Part shown: in pieces, positions 30,858-42,500 of the stretch
Layout of the letters: the number at the start of each line of letters is the position of its first letter
How positions within the stretch are numbered: position 1 is the stretch's first letter
Assembly (NCBI GenBank): GCA_963576475.1
Contig: OY754970.1
Coordinates: forward strand, 25,479,091 to 25,543,090
Source of the DNA: Molanna angustata
Taxonomy: Eukaryota; Arthropoda; Insecta; Trichoptera; Molannidae
Length of the DNA: 64,000 nucleotides
Direction: 5' to 3'
Notes under the pieces: generated by a model
Database searches by the model: none
What the model saw: the letters and a program-made list of their open reading frames with translations, nothing else
What the model was told of the DNA's origin: nothing
Program-made: the position numbers and the translations under genes

Positions 30858-33490
30858 CCCATCAAAACATTTATCAAGTTAGAACGATTTTAAAGGCACA
30901 TGACATAAAGTTTCAAGATGTAAAAAACTTCTTTTGTGAAGCCTGTATTTTTGGTAAGCAACATATATTACCATTTGAAAGAAGCACAAGAATTGCTAAA
31001 TTACCTGGAGAAATAATTCATGCAGACGTTTGCGGACCAATGGAAGAAACTTCGATTGGAAATTCTAGATATTTTCTACTGTTGAAAGATGATTATAGTC
31101 ACTATAGAAGTGTTTACTTTTTGAAGAACAAATCAGAAGCTACGAACAAAATCAAAGCATTCTTGGAGTTGGCTGCAAGTGTCACAGGAAATAGAGTACA
31201 AATCCTTAGAACCGACCAAGGTTTAGAAGAAGTAAATAAAGAAGTCACTAAATTCTTGGAAGACAAAGGAATAAGGCATCAAAAGTCATGTACCTATACG
31301 CCTCAGCAAAATGGACGTATTGAAAGAGAAAATAGGACAGTCGTGGAACTAGCAAGAACTATGCTACAGGCAAAGAATTTGAAAAAAGAACTCTGGGCTG
31401 AAGCTGTCGCCACAGCAGTATATGTTATTAATCTAAGTGGAACAAGTACTGTGAAAGAAAAAACTCCATTTGAATTGTGGTTTAAAGAATCTCCGGACTT
31501 AAAAGGCTTACATACGTTTGGATCAGAAGCATATGTATTAGTTCCAAGGCAACATAGAAGAAAGTGGGATGCAAAAAGTAAGAAAGGGATATTTGTTGGC
31601 TATGGAGAAAATATTAAAGGTTATAGAATTTACTTTCCAACTGAAAGAAAAATTGAAATTTCAAGAAATATTATATTTAAACCCGATTTTGAAAAGAGTA
31701 CTGTAAAAGGAAATATATTGATTAATACAGTAGATGACGAAGATGCAAGTGAACGTTTGAGCTTATTAGAAGATTCCGAAGTTCAAACAAATGAAGAAAT
31801 TGTAGAGTTCACACCTACAGATGACATTACAGAGAAAATAATTGAATATGAAGATGAAAGAAATCTTGACTTGTCTGGTAATTTAACAGGAGATGGTATG
31901 GACAATAATCAGTCAGATACAGAGTTTGAAAGACCTCAAAGGACTATCAAGATTCCAGAAAAATTTAAAGATTTTAAACTATATTCAGCTTACAGTTTTC
32001 TCGCTGAAGTGAATGATCCTGTCTCATATGATGAAGCTATTCTAGATCCTGAATGGAATGAGGCATTGAAACGAGAACTTAATTCATTAATGCACATGAG
32101 TACTTGGGAAGAAGTTAAGTGCCCCTCAAATACAAAAGTTATTGGCACAAAGTGGGTTTTTCGTACTAAGAGTGATGGAACGAAAAAGGCTAGACTTGTT
32201 GCCAAAGGGTTTCAAGAAAATATATCCTCAGAACTATATGCTCCAGTGGCAAGATTATCTACAATTAGAATGCTAATGTCTTTTGCACTGCAGAAGAACT
32301 GGTCAATAAGACAACTAGATATTCCAGTTGCTTTTCTAAATGGAACTCTTAAACAAGCAACATATATAAAACCTCCTGAAGGGATTACTGTACAGAAAGG
32401 AAATATTTTAAAGCTTAACAAAGCATTGTATGGACTGAAAGGTGCTCCACGTTGTTGGAATGAAAGATTCAATGAATTCGCTGTAAAAAATAAGTTTACG
32501 AGATCAAAGAATGACTTCTGCATCTATACAAAAGAAAATCTGACTATGGCTATATATGTTGATGATATTCTATTGACTGGGGAAGAAAATAAAATTGAAG
32601 AAACTGTGCTACTACTAAAGAATGAATTTCAAACCAGAGATCTCGGAGATTTGAAGAATTATCTCGGAATACAAATAGAAAGACGTCATGATACAATAAA
32701 AATCCACCAAGAAAATATGATTGATAAGATCCTGGATAGATTCAAAATGAAAGAATGTAAAGGATCGAAAATACCTATGGAAAAGAACTTTACATTCGAT
32801 AAGAATGAGGTAATTAATGAGAAGATACCATATCGTGAACTTGTAGGCAGTCTGATGTACATATCACTCAGCAGCAGACCAGACATAACATTTGCTGTAT
32901 CTTATCTCAGTCAGTTTTTAGATAAACCAACAGAATCTCTGTGGAAAGCGGGGAAAAAGGTGATTAGATATCTAAAAGAAACTAGATCCTGTGGACTGTA
33001 TTATACAAAACAAGGCAAACCAAGCATAGTTGGCTATACAGACTCAGACTGGGCAAGTGATCCATTAACCAGAAAAAGCATCTCTGGATGTGTGATTTTC
33101 CATAATGGTAACCCTGTACAGTGGTTTTCTAGAAAACAGAACTGCGTAGCGTTATCTTCAACAGAGGCAGAATATGTAGCTGCTGCAATAGCTTCTGCAG
33201 AACTCATATCAATTGCTCGATTGGCATCAGATATGGAAAACAAGGTTGTGAGCGCAGGGACATTGTATTTAGATAATCAAGGTGCAATTCATTTGAGTAA
33301 AAGCTATGAAAGTAATAAGCGATCAAAGCACATTGATATCAAATATCACTTCATAAGGGACCTAATTGAAAAAGGACAAGTTTTAATGAAATATGTATCG
33401 ACTCATGACAACGTATCTGATATTTTCACAAAGTCACTGACTTTAGCTACATTTTCAAATTTGAAGGATTTATTAAACTTGAGAATTTAG
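30842..33490 (+). CDS. copia integrase-RT-RNase H (frame -1)
   Basis: This frame is open from the zinc-binding WHEKLAH motif at 30842 to the stop at 33490; the first ATG is at 31040. Integrase: HHCC with CEACIFGKQH, core HADVCGP (D), RTDQG (D), QQNGRIERENRT (E). GKR/GYG-type C-terminal motif FVGYGENIKGYRIY. RT: KARLVAKGFQE, QLDIPVAFLNG, ALYGLKGAPRCW, active site MAIYVDDILL. RNase H: YTDSDWASD, ALSSTEAEY and LYLDNQGA. All key catalytic residues are visible. It has no start of its own, so expression needs a -1 frameshift or the gap is a one-base A insertion. Confidence 0.92.
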   Translation, partial: WHEKLAHQNIYQVRTILKAHDIKFQDVKNFFCEACIFGKQHILPFERSTRIAKLPGEIIHADVCGPMEETSIGNSRYFLLLKDDYSHYRSVYFLKNKSEATNKIKAFLELAASVTGNRVQILRTDQGLEEVNKEVTKFLEDKGIRHQKSCTYTPQQNGRIERENRTVVELARTMLQAKNLKKELWAEAVATAVYVINLSGTSTVKEKTPFELWFKESPDLKGLHTFGSEAYVLVPRQHRRKWDAKSKKGIFVGYGENIKGYRIYFPTERKIEISRNIIFKPDFEKSTVKGNILINTVDDEDASERLSLLEDSEVQTNEEIVEFTPTDDITEKIIEYEDERNLDLSGNLTGDGMDNNQSDTEFERPQRTIKIPEKFKDFKLYSAYSFLAEVNDPVSYDEAILDPEWNEALKRELNSLMHMSTWEEVKCPSNTKVIGTKWVFRTKSDGTKKARLVAKGFQENISSELYAPVARLSTIRMLMSFALQKNWSIRQLDIPVAFLNGTLKQATYIKPPEGITVQKGNILKLNKALYGLKGAPRCWNERFNEFAVKNKFTRSKNDFCIYTKENLTMAIYVDDILLTGEENKIEETVLLLKNEFQTRDLGDLKNYLGIQIERRHDTIKIHQENMIDKILDRFKMKECKGSKIPMEKNFTFDKNEVINEKIPYRELVGSLMYISLSSRPDITFAVSYLSQFLDKPTESLWKAGKKVIRYLKETRSCGLYYTKQGKPSIVGYTDSDWASDPLTRKSISGCVIFHNGNPVQWFSRKQNCVALSSTEAEYVAAAIASAELISIARLASDMENKVVSAGTLYLDNQGAIHLSKSYESNKRSKHIDIKYHFIRDLIEKGQVLMKYVSTHDNVSDIFTKSLTLATFSNLKDLLNLRI

Positions 33491-33664
33491 ACATTTGAAT
33501 GTAACATTTGTATTCATATGTTCAGTACATCCATTATTGTTTTCATATGTTCTTTATATTATCTTGTATTCATATTGTGTTAAAACTGTTAAGAGATAAT
33601 TGTATAAAATGTGAAAATATGCAATTTTCATTATTGATCTTTATAATAGAAAATTGAGAGAGGG

Positions 33665-33830
33665 TGTTAAATTATGGCAATACCACAAGTAATATATTTC
33701 TTAATTCAAACATTGTAAAACAAAAGGTAGTAGATTGAATTTTTTCATAAGCATTAATAAAATGTCAGATAGTCTATCTTGGTGTATTATTTAAAATATT
33801 ATTGATCCTTTTAATAGATTAAATTTCATA
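33665..33830 (+). repeat. copia 3' LTR
   Basis: Same sequence as the 5' LTR by eye. An alternative end 6 bp further right would give TGTTA...TAACA inverse ends, but the 5' LTR does not contain those bases. Confidence 0.92.
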
Positions 33831-34054
33831 ATAACATACACCTTTTTACCGTTTCTGGATTTGATTTTGGTAGAGATTACCTATCCATCGCTTCACAGTC
33901 TAGACAATCCAGATTTGTCGATATATTTCGGCTTTTCTGGTCATTTCACCAAAAACATAATTTAGCAAGCGTTTATAAAACTCAGTTTTCAGTAATGGAT
34001 GGCAACTTGGAAAAAATATGAGATCAAAATAAGTAGATCAGTTACAGAGCCTAA

Positions 34055-35011
34055 TCCAACTGTCGATTTGTTCAGGAGAACTTTGTTCTCTTAACATACA
34101 TATCGACAATGTTTCAAGCCAGGATACGCGAGAATTGTATGCAGAGGTCTACTTTTTTCACGGCTTTTCCAACTTTGAAGTCAAAAAACACCAACTTAGA
34201 GGCTTCGCATCGTGTGTCTGTGTGTGTGTGTCTGTGTGTGTGTGTGTCCCTTATAACTTTTGATCCGCTCAATTTACAGAGGCTTAAATTTCAGAATATA
34301 TAAACAGTTACAGGCCTACAAAACTTTTATACTCGGAATTTTGAATTTTTGTTTCAGTCAGGGGTTATCAACTTTTGAATTTTTATTTTATTTTTCCATA
34401 TATCTCAGAAACCATAAAAGCTAGAACGCTGAAAATTGGTACAAACATAGACAAATACAAAATCTCAAATTAGTTTTTTCAAAAAAATTCCAGGGTTTCT
34501 CAAACATTTTTTATTAAGAAAAGTATTTTTTTTTTTTGATAAATTTATGAGTTTAACTGCCTATTTTTCCAAAACTTTCACAATTATCGAAAAAAGCCGA
34601 AACATCCCAACTAGATAATTTAATTTTCTATAAAAAATATTAGCATTGTAGTAGAAGATCTCAATTTTTTTTAACAATTTTTTTAAAAATTGAATTTAGT
34701 GACGACATTGCTTCATACATTTTGTATGGCAGTCGCCTATACACAATATGTAAAAAGACTTAATAGTTTGATACTTCATCTCCAAACATACACACATACC
34801 ATCATGCTATTTTCATATTCTGGGTAGGAAAAAAGGACCTTCCTCCATACTATCCTATCTTGACATACATACCTACATATGTTGTATAGAAAACAAAATA
34901 TCTGACAATATTCAATAATTTGTATTTATGGGTTTATAGTTTGGTACATATTCTTCAACTATACATACTATCGCTATCGACAGTTGGATCTCATGTGTTA
35001 CATGCAACTAG
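34055..35011 (+). mobile_element. Helitron-like element, copy B
   Basis: A|TCCAACTGTCGA at the left; TCGACAGTTGGA, hairpin CATGTGTTACATG and CAACTAG|T at the right. GT-rich tract at 34205-34247. About 960 bp, no coding. This is one of the best-preserved copies. Confidence 0.9.
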
Positions 35012-35698
35012 TAATAATAATATTCATTACAATATTTATATATTCTTTCCTTTACTTCATTAATATTTTATTGTACCTACTTGGATATTATTTTCTTGGT
35101 ATTATCTCTTCCGTCTCTATTATTCGTATCCTCGCGTTTCCGAACTTAATTAAAAAGAACAAAGAACGTTAAATTATATATATTTTTTTCATAATTCTAT
35201 GTGATTAGAGTTCTAGGTATCATGAAGTGACAGTTTCAAAGCATTGAAAAAGTTATTATTGCACAATGTTACTACATGGATTAAATGAAAAACATTATTT
35301 TTTGAAACAAACTTTATTGTTTAATTACCAAATAAAATAATAAATAAGACTCGAAAAAAAACGATGAATTAGTTCCTATACCAACTGAACCTAATAAAAT
35401 TCCTTTCTCATGTTGACTTTAAAAATAATCATTGTTTAATTTAATTATTTACAATATGTGTTCACCATTTTAATGAAAAAATTTCTACACCTTTTTATTT
35501 AACTTCGCTTAATGAAATTTCGCGATCGATTTTTGAGTAATTTCTCGAGCAGTTAGAGCTCTGAAACATTCAGAATTTGTGTATTACCGATGACAATGCA
35601 CGTTAAAACTGTTTCCAGCTTGTTTCATTTGATAAAATTGAACAATTTTGTATTACTGAATTTGAATTGTGACTGCTATGGGTACTTTATTTTAATAA

Positions 35699-35790
35699 AA
35701 GGGTACATCGACAGACATCCAGCTTACAATTTTCATAAAAAGAAAATAATAATATTTATTATTATGTGATTGCTGGACGTCCAATTATGA
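35699..35790 (+). repeat. small repeat with GACATCCAGC / GCTGGACGTC ends
   Basis: GGTACATCGACAGACATCCA...GCTGGACGTCCAATTATG also occurs at 43121-44216, split there by Helitron-like copy D. The ends are imperfect inverses (AGACATCCAGC/GCTGGACGTCC), so it may be a MITE core. Confidence 0.6.
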
Positions 35791-37252
35791 AATTAGATTT
35801 ATTGAGACTTTGAAAAGGATGTCCTCAATTTTTCTTTTATTTAATTGTCATATTATTTTATAATATCGTATTATTTAAAAATATACGTAGGTATATTATA
35901 TTATAAATATGTTTAAATATACGTTTAAAATAAATCATTTGTGTTCTATGAATTAGTGATATGAAAATATAAAAAAAATCCTATAAATAAACATTCATTT
36001 ACTGAAGATTTATCATTATAGTATGGTAACCATAATCTGCATTTTATATTTAAAATTAATAAATATTAATTGATTTATAAATTTATTTATTTATACAAAT
36101 AATGATATTTTACATAATTTTTAAATAAATCTTGGTCAAAACAAGTGTTTGTCAAGTAAGTAATTTAAAAAAAAATGTGTTATGATTTCTACAAAAATAT
36201 TTTAATTTAACTGTATTTCTTTTCAGAAACAAAAACCCATATGAGGATTAATAAATAAAAACTGTGGTTGATAAAGACTATTATGTTCGTTAAACATATT
36301 TATGCAATTTAACACAATATAAATTCAGCAGTCGTTATAAAGCTAAATAAAAATTGTAAATGGGAGAAGCTTAAAAATATGTTAAGTATTAGTACATTTG
36401 CTAAAAATAATATATAAATAAAAAATAATATATAAATTCAAAATAAAATAAAAATTAAAACTTCACAAATTATTTTCTATCGTAAATCAATTATCTACAT
36501 AGTATATATTTGTTTTAAAATATTTTTTTTTTTTATATAAATAATAAAATTATTAGTGCTTGTATTATTTTCAGTGATTCTTTATTGTCAAATTGTACAT
36601 GATGCAGGTAGATAAATATTCATATACTAATCTTTAGTAAATAAAATATCGACAAATTGAAAGAAAAATAAAAAAAAATATTTTCTGTTTGAAAATAAAA
36701 AAAATATATGTTTGTATTTAAAAATTAATTTTATTTATATATTTTTTTACTAGTTTTAGTAAAGTAAATAACCAAAAGGATATTTTATTTTGAATAGTAT
36801 TACTTGTTAATGCAGCATAATTTTTCATTATTATAATTTTTATGGTTTATTTTTACACATTATTAATGGTACCTACTTATTATAATATAATATTTTAATA
36901 GAATTTATACAAATCAATATTATATTTCATAAATTTACTATGTAAATACAAAACACAACAGCTATGTTATAAAATTTGATTTATAAATTAATAAACTATA
37001 CAGATAAGATATATAATTAAAAGACAATAAAAATAATTGTTTTTGATATTTACGATAAAATTGGTAAAGAATAAATATCTTTATATTTTTTTATATACGT
37101 TTATAATCTATTTATAATTGTAACAATGCGATTTCTATATACATGAAATATCTTATTCAAAATACTATTTTTAATAATTCGATACCTTGAATAAATCTAA
37201 AATTTATTGTTTCTATACAAACAAACTATTAAAATGTTTAAAATAAAAAAAA

Positions 37253-37326
37253 CCATATCGATAGATACCTGCCTGCTTGAAAATAAAAACCATATCGATA
37301 GATACCTGCCTGCTTGAAAATAAAAA
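37253..37326. repeat. 37-bp tandem duplication
   Basis: CCATATCGATAGATACCTGC...GAAAATAAAAA occurs twice with period 37 (starts 37253 and 37290), essentially exact. Confidence 0.85.
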
Positions 37327-38454
37327 AAAACACATTTTGTATCTATTCTTTGTATAAGAAAAAAATCTTTCATTTTTATTTAAGTAATTATGATTATGAA
37401 GATTATTAAATTTGCAAAAAAATCAAGTGAACAATTATGATAAAGTATTTTGGATAACAGGTATATACGATATTTTCAATCCAGTAACGAGTAGGGTATA
37501 TTTAATATCCAGTATGTAACATTTATGTATGTAAGTAATTTATGTGGTTATTATATTTAGGTATTATGAATATGTAACTATTTTTAAAAATTCACATATA
37601 TATTTAAATATTAATTTATTTGTCTTTGCACTGTTAGTGGAACGTAAAGTTTTGATGCTTATTTTTTTGTGAAACGAAGCAAATAGAAAATATATTTTTT
37701 TCAAAATATGATATGCGAGTTACTTTTTAATTAAATTAATAGGTAACTGACTTTGGTATATGTCTTTATTAAGATTTAATTATATACCTATATGTTTATA
37801 CAAAAAAAATCTATCTTATTCATAAATTAAATTCCGATAAAATTTAAACTTAACACGTCACATGAAATATATAAAAAAAATTCACAATAAGTATCAATTA
37901 TATTATTGAAAATATTTCAATAACATTATCACAAGATGAGAAATAAAAGGTATTCATAATAAATATTATTTTACCATTTCTTCGAAATCCATTTAAATAA
38001 TCTAAAGACAATTTTATCAAATATTCGAGTATGTATTTTTTATGTTAATAATAATTATTCATGCATGAAAACTTTAAATGTTTCAATAATTTGAGAAAAA
38101 CCTAATTAATAATTAATTTGAATGTTTTGGTCCAACAAACGCTACAAATAAAATCACATAATCTACTTAATTATTTTCATATAAAATATTACGACAATAT
38201 CACAATTCTGTTAGATATTATGGAAGCATTGTTTTATGAAACCGATTTCGGAGATTGCTTTTTTGTGCGTATACATCTCAATGGGATATAAAATTTATTA
38301 ATTACCTAGATAATACAAAGACTTGAATCATGTACGATCGGATGGTTTTGATTATTATGAAGTACATAATTATGTACTTAAATACAATTAAAGTTTTGGT
38401 GTAAACGTCTTGTCGGTATGAAATATAAATAACATACATAAATGTATGTAAAAT

Positions 38455-38491
38455 CCAAAGACCTTATATATTTAGTATATAAGGTCTTTGG
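38455..38491. repeat. perfect 16-bp hairpin
   Basis: CCAAAGACCTTATATA, loop TTTAG, TATATAAGGTCTTTGG. No mismatch. Isolated in the AT desert; it could be a small MITE relic or an RNA hairpin. Confidence 0.75.
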
Positions 38492-38930
38492 TAAAATCAT
38501 TGTTTTTATTTATTTATTTGAATTTATTTCAAAAAAAAAATCAGAACACTTATCGTTGTCTCTTATTTTGAAAATCAAACGATTTTTATTTCTTGGATTG
38601 AATTAATTGATTGAAAACATTGTATTCTTTTATAAAAATATCTTAAAATATTTCAGGCAAGTTGCGTCTATATAGTTTGTTAGATATTATTGAAATAGGT
38701 ACTCGATTTCAGCGCTGTGAAACAAGATATTTTTTGGGTCACAGATGGGTATTAGCAAATATGAATAGGTTTACCTACAAAAAAAATGAAAATACTGAAC
38801 TTCGTGCGTTCTAGTTCAAAATAATATGCTTTTGTAAACATCTGATAGCAGTTAAACAAAAGTCAAAATACATTTCAACTATGTACATACCTACTGTTGA
38901 AAAAATAGTCAAGACGTTGACAACTTTACT

Positions 38931-39243
38931 TTGTTACGCGTGGTGTGGATCCATCAATATTGTACAATCATCATCTTAATATTAAGAATTCATTCATTCG
39001 CAAAATTTCAACCTACAGCAGTCTCCCACCAAGATTGCGTTTCAGACTTTCATTTTGTTTTTGCGAGACTAGGCACAATAAAGGAGCGTTTCAGCAACAC
39101 CGAGCTACGTATTGCATTATGGAACAATCCCATTTCGTCATTATGGTTTCAATAAACTCAATGTGAAAGTGTTCTCTGTCGAAACATTGTCACACGGTCG
39201 TAACACGATCAACTTCCACATATCTAACAGAATTTTCGCTGTG
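38931..39243 (-). other. probable 3' UTR of the CUB/LDLa gene
   Basis: Directly after the stop codon on the minus strand, GC content is higher than in the desert beyond. The plus-strand frames here (38931-39375) are overlapping AT/GC-balanced translations without domains. No firm poly(A) site. Confidence 0.35.
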
Positions 39244-39580
39244 TCAGCAAATCACTTCCTTGTCTCCAAACACGGCCGTATCCGAGGACATACTCTCCAG
39301 CCTCCGTTGGAAGGCAGACGACCTTCTTCGCCTCCTCATCCTCAAGAGTATGAAGACAGTGAACGAGGCGGCTGATATGATGGCAGCGCACAGCGCCAAT
39401 AAATACTGTATAGGCAACTGAAGAAGAAATGAGCAGTGCGATATGGCTTCGTCATATCCCGATGGACAGTGCGAAATACCGTCACACCACAGTGAAGAGT
39501 TGATGCAAGCATTTAGTTCTGGACATCTGTGAATACAAACGTCCAGCATTGCAAATATTGCTGGATACGTATTGTGTTTT
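39244..39580 (-). CDS. CUB/LDLa gene, last coding exon (LDLa-TM-tail)
   Basis: Six cysteines of an LDLa module at residues 967, 971, 977, 984, 990 and 1001. Of the calcium site, only DE (995-996) and CDG are kept; the usual D before the fifth Cys is H and the next D is S. Then LLALCAAIISAASFTVFILL spans the membrane and RMRRRRR stops transfer. Acceptor GATTGCAG; stop TGA. C-terminus GDKEVIC. Confidence 0.9.
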
Positions 39581-42500
39581 CTGCAATCGAAACAAAAGGA
39601 GACATTAATAATATTTCAAATACCTAGTTGATTTGCAATTGTGATATTAAAAAAAGTGTACATCTTATTTAATGGTATTAGGTCGTTCATATATTATGTG
39701 CAATAACAGTCGAACTGATATAAGATTTTATTTGGAATGCCGACCGCCGTGGCACACAGTTGGTACGCCATTTTGCTTATGTGCGGACGTCCTGGGTTCG
39801 ATCTCCAGAAGATGAGAAATTTATTTATTTTAATTTCATACGCTAATATTGCTTCTCTGGGCTGGAAACACTGGTTAGTTGGAAGAAATTGCCATATGAC
39901 AATAAACTCACCACTTGCACTCGGTACGAGGAAGTGTTTATTATTATTATTATAAATAAACATTAAAAAAAACAGACCTTTTCGTTAATTCTAGCCATGT
40001 AATTGAATAAGTTCCAGTGTCTCTTCCAATGAGTTCCACTGCAACTGATCTAGCAAACTCTTGTCCGAGTTTGTCGATTGCTGGCATGGAGGCCAGAATT
40101 GGAAGCTCGTCCATGCCAATTCCCCAGCCCTCCGAAAAGACCTCAATTTTTTGGTACTTTTGATTCAAAGCGGGCAGAGGACAGACAATCACCGGTGGCA
40201 GAGTTCCAGGGTATATGGCGATGCGGTTCTTTGTTGCACAGTAATTTTTGTCTTCGTGCAGAATTGAAATGTTATTGGATAGATTGTTTTCGTTTATGAC
40301 AGGTTCCTTCATGTGAGTCCCTTGAATTTGCACGTATAAATAGTGACCCATCGATGGATCTATTAACCATGGATGATGCTGGCAGTTCAACTGAAATTTT
40401 TTAAAATAGTCAATAATAGTCAACTCGTAATTCCATCTGTATGTTTATAATATGATCCTATATCATCATCCCTTAAGTATTAAATTTCAATAACGTATTC
40501 AATATCTATTTTCGCTAGTATAAATATAATGTATACCCATGCATATAGGTTGAAGCTGCATTTTAAAACATTTTTAACCGACTTCAAAAAAGGGGAAGCT
40601 ACCATATTAAACATTGGGGGCAAGTCTGGTCCAACCGGCGAAATCAAAACCCTCACGATTACCCATATCATCCATGATATGGGTAATAACGAGGGTTTTG
40701 ATTTCGCCGTTCGGACCAGACTTACCCCCGTGGTGTATTTTTATGTTCACCGATAATTCTTTACCACTTTGTCAAGAACTAATGATACAAAGCCATCTGC
40801 AATCTAACGATGTATATTTTTTTATGGATTTCCAAATAAAAACGAATTACATAAGCCATAATTACATAACAATATTAATACAAAATATAATACAAATAAA
40901 ATATATATCAATTTAGGTACTTGGATATATTGCCTCATTAGGCAAAAGCCTGTTCCGAGGCATTTGATAGGCAAATGATCGAGTGAATAATTTGCTGTCG
41001 ATTTGATGTCGATGATTTTTTGTTGTCGATTTTTTTACATGAAAGATTTTTTTACATTTTGTCTCCATAATAAAATGTCAGACTGCAAAAGTAAGTTATT
41101 TTCCAAAGAAATAATTAGGTATTACGATATCTTATCATAAAAATAAGTGAATATTTTGATGGAGTTTAAAAAATTGAATGAAAAAATTACCTCATCTGGT
41201 GTGTTGGTTGAATAGCTCAATTGGATATCACCGCTAGCTCCTGAGACTTTTTGAGTTTTGGGGCATATTGGAGATCTCACAAACTCGTATGTTCCTTCGA
41301 AGAACATGTTGGTGAAGTCATCGGCGGCGCTCATATTGTTGGCTTCGAATCTGACTTCCACGACGTGCGTTGCAGAGACGAAGGTGAATGGGATTATCTT
41401 CGGTGGGGTGGAGCAGAGGCAGTCTCTGGGTATGGCTGGTGATCCGGTCCAGGGTACTTCGTACATTGTGAGGGACGCCCTGGGTTTGCCGAGGCAGGCG
41501 AGTCTGTATGTGCGGGAGCTGTCGTGTGTCATGCACCGATTTCTCTTTTTGGTTTCAACCGTCAAGGACGTTATGACGATCTTCACGCGCTCTCCGCGCT
41601 GGGCTTCGAAACGATAAGAACAACTGAAAAAAAGATCACTAATTGAGGAAACAATATTTACATGTCTTTTTGAATTGCGTCTATTCTATTCTTCTGAAGA
41701 AGCGAACTACGTAGGGTTTGCATTTTGCTCAAGATTTTAATCCAACTATCGATTTGTTCAAGAGAATTTATTTCTCTAAACATATCGACAAAGTATCAAG
41801 CCAATATATGCGAGATTTTTATGCAGGGTCTATATTTCTCACGGGTTTTTCAACTTTGAAGTCAAAAAACACCAACTTAGAGGCTTCGCAGCATATAATA
41901 TGTTTCATATATGGAATTTGGAGTAGAACATTTAGTATGTCTGTCTACGTGTCCCCTTATAACTTTTGATCCGCTCAATGCGCAAAGCCTAAAATTTCAG
42001 AATACATAAAAAGTTATAGGCTTACCAAACTTTTATACTAATATCGAATTTTGTTTCAATTAGGGGTTATCAATTTTTGAAATTTTACTTTATTTTTCTA
42101 TAAATCTCAAAAACCATAAAAGCTAGAACGCTGAAAATTGGTATTTATATAGACAAATATATAAATCTCAAATCTAGATAATTTAATTTTCTATAAAAAT
42201 ATGAACATTGTATTAGTAAATCTCAAACTTTTTTAAACATTTTTACTAAAAAATGAATTTAGTGACGACATTGTTTAATACAAATTTTAAGGCAGTAGGT
42301 ATACACTTCACAATATCTCACTCAATAGTTTGATACCTACTTAATCTCCAAACATACATACATAATATCATCATGCTTTTTTCATATTCTGGGTAGGAAA
42401 AACAGACTGATCTCCATACTATCCTATCCTGACATACATACCTACATGTTTTATATAGAAAACATAATATCTTACAATATTTATTAAATTGTGTTTAAGT

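Larger units (their letters stand above)
29268..33830 (+). mobile_element. Ty1/copia LTR retrotransposon, full length
   Basis: Two 166-bp direct LTRs (29268-29433, 33665-33830) appear identical by eye, flanked by the duplication ATAAC (29263-29267, 33831-33835). A primer-binding site follows the left LTR and a purine tract GAGAGAGGG (33656-33664) precedes the right one. The internal part holds gag-protease, then integrase-RT-RNase H, in copia order. The identical LTRs suggest a recent insertion. Length 4563 bp, shorter than the ~5.1 kb Drosophila copia. Confidence 0.96.
35012..38930. other. AT-rich gene desert
   Basis: Nearly 4 kb of very AT-rich DNA with no protein-like frame. Three local features stand out: a fragment of a small repeat at 35699-35790, a 37-bp tandem duplication at 37253-37326 and a perfect hairpin at 38455-38491. 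Confidence 0.5.

Noticed and set aside
33831..33836. Extending the copia 3' LTR to end TAACA (inverse of TGTTA)
   Set aside because: The 5' LTR lacks these bases, and ATAAC is better explained as the target duplication found at 29263-29267.
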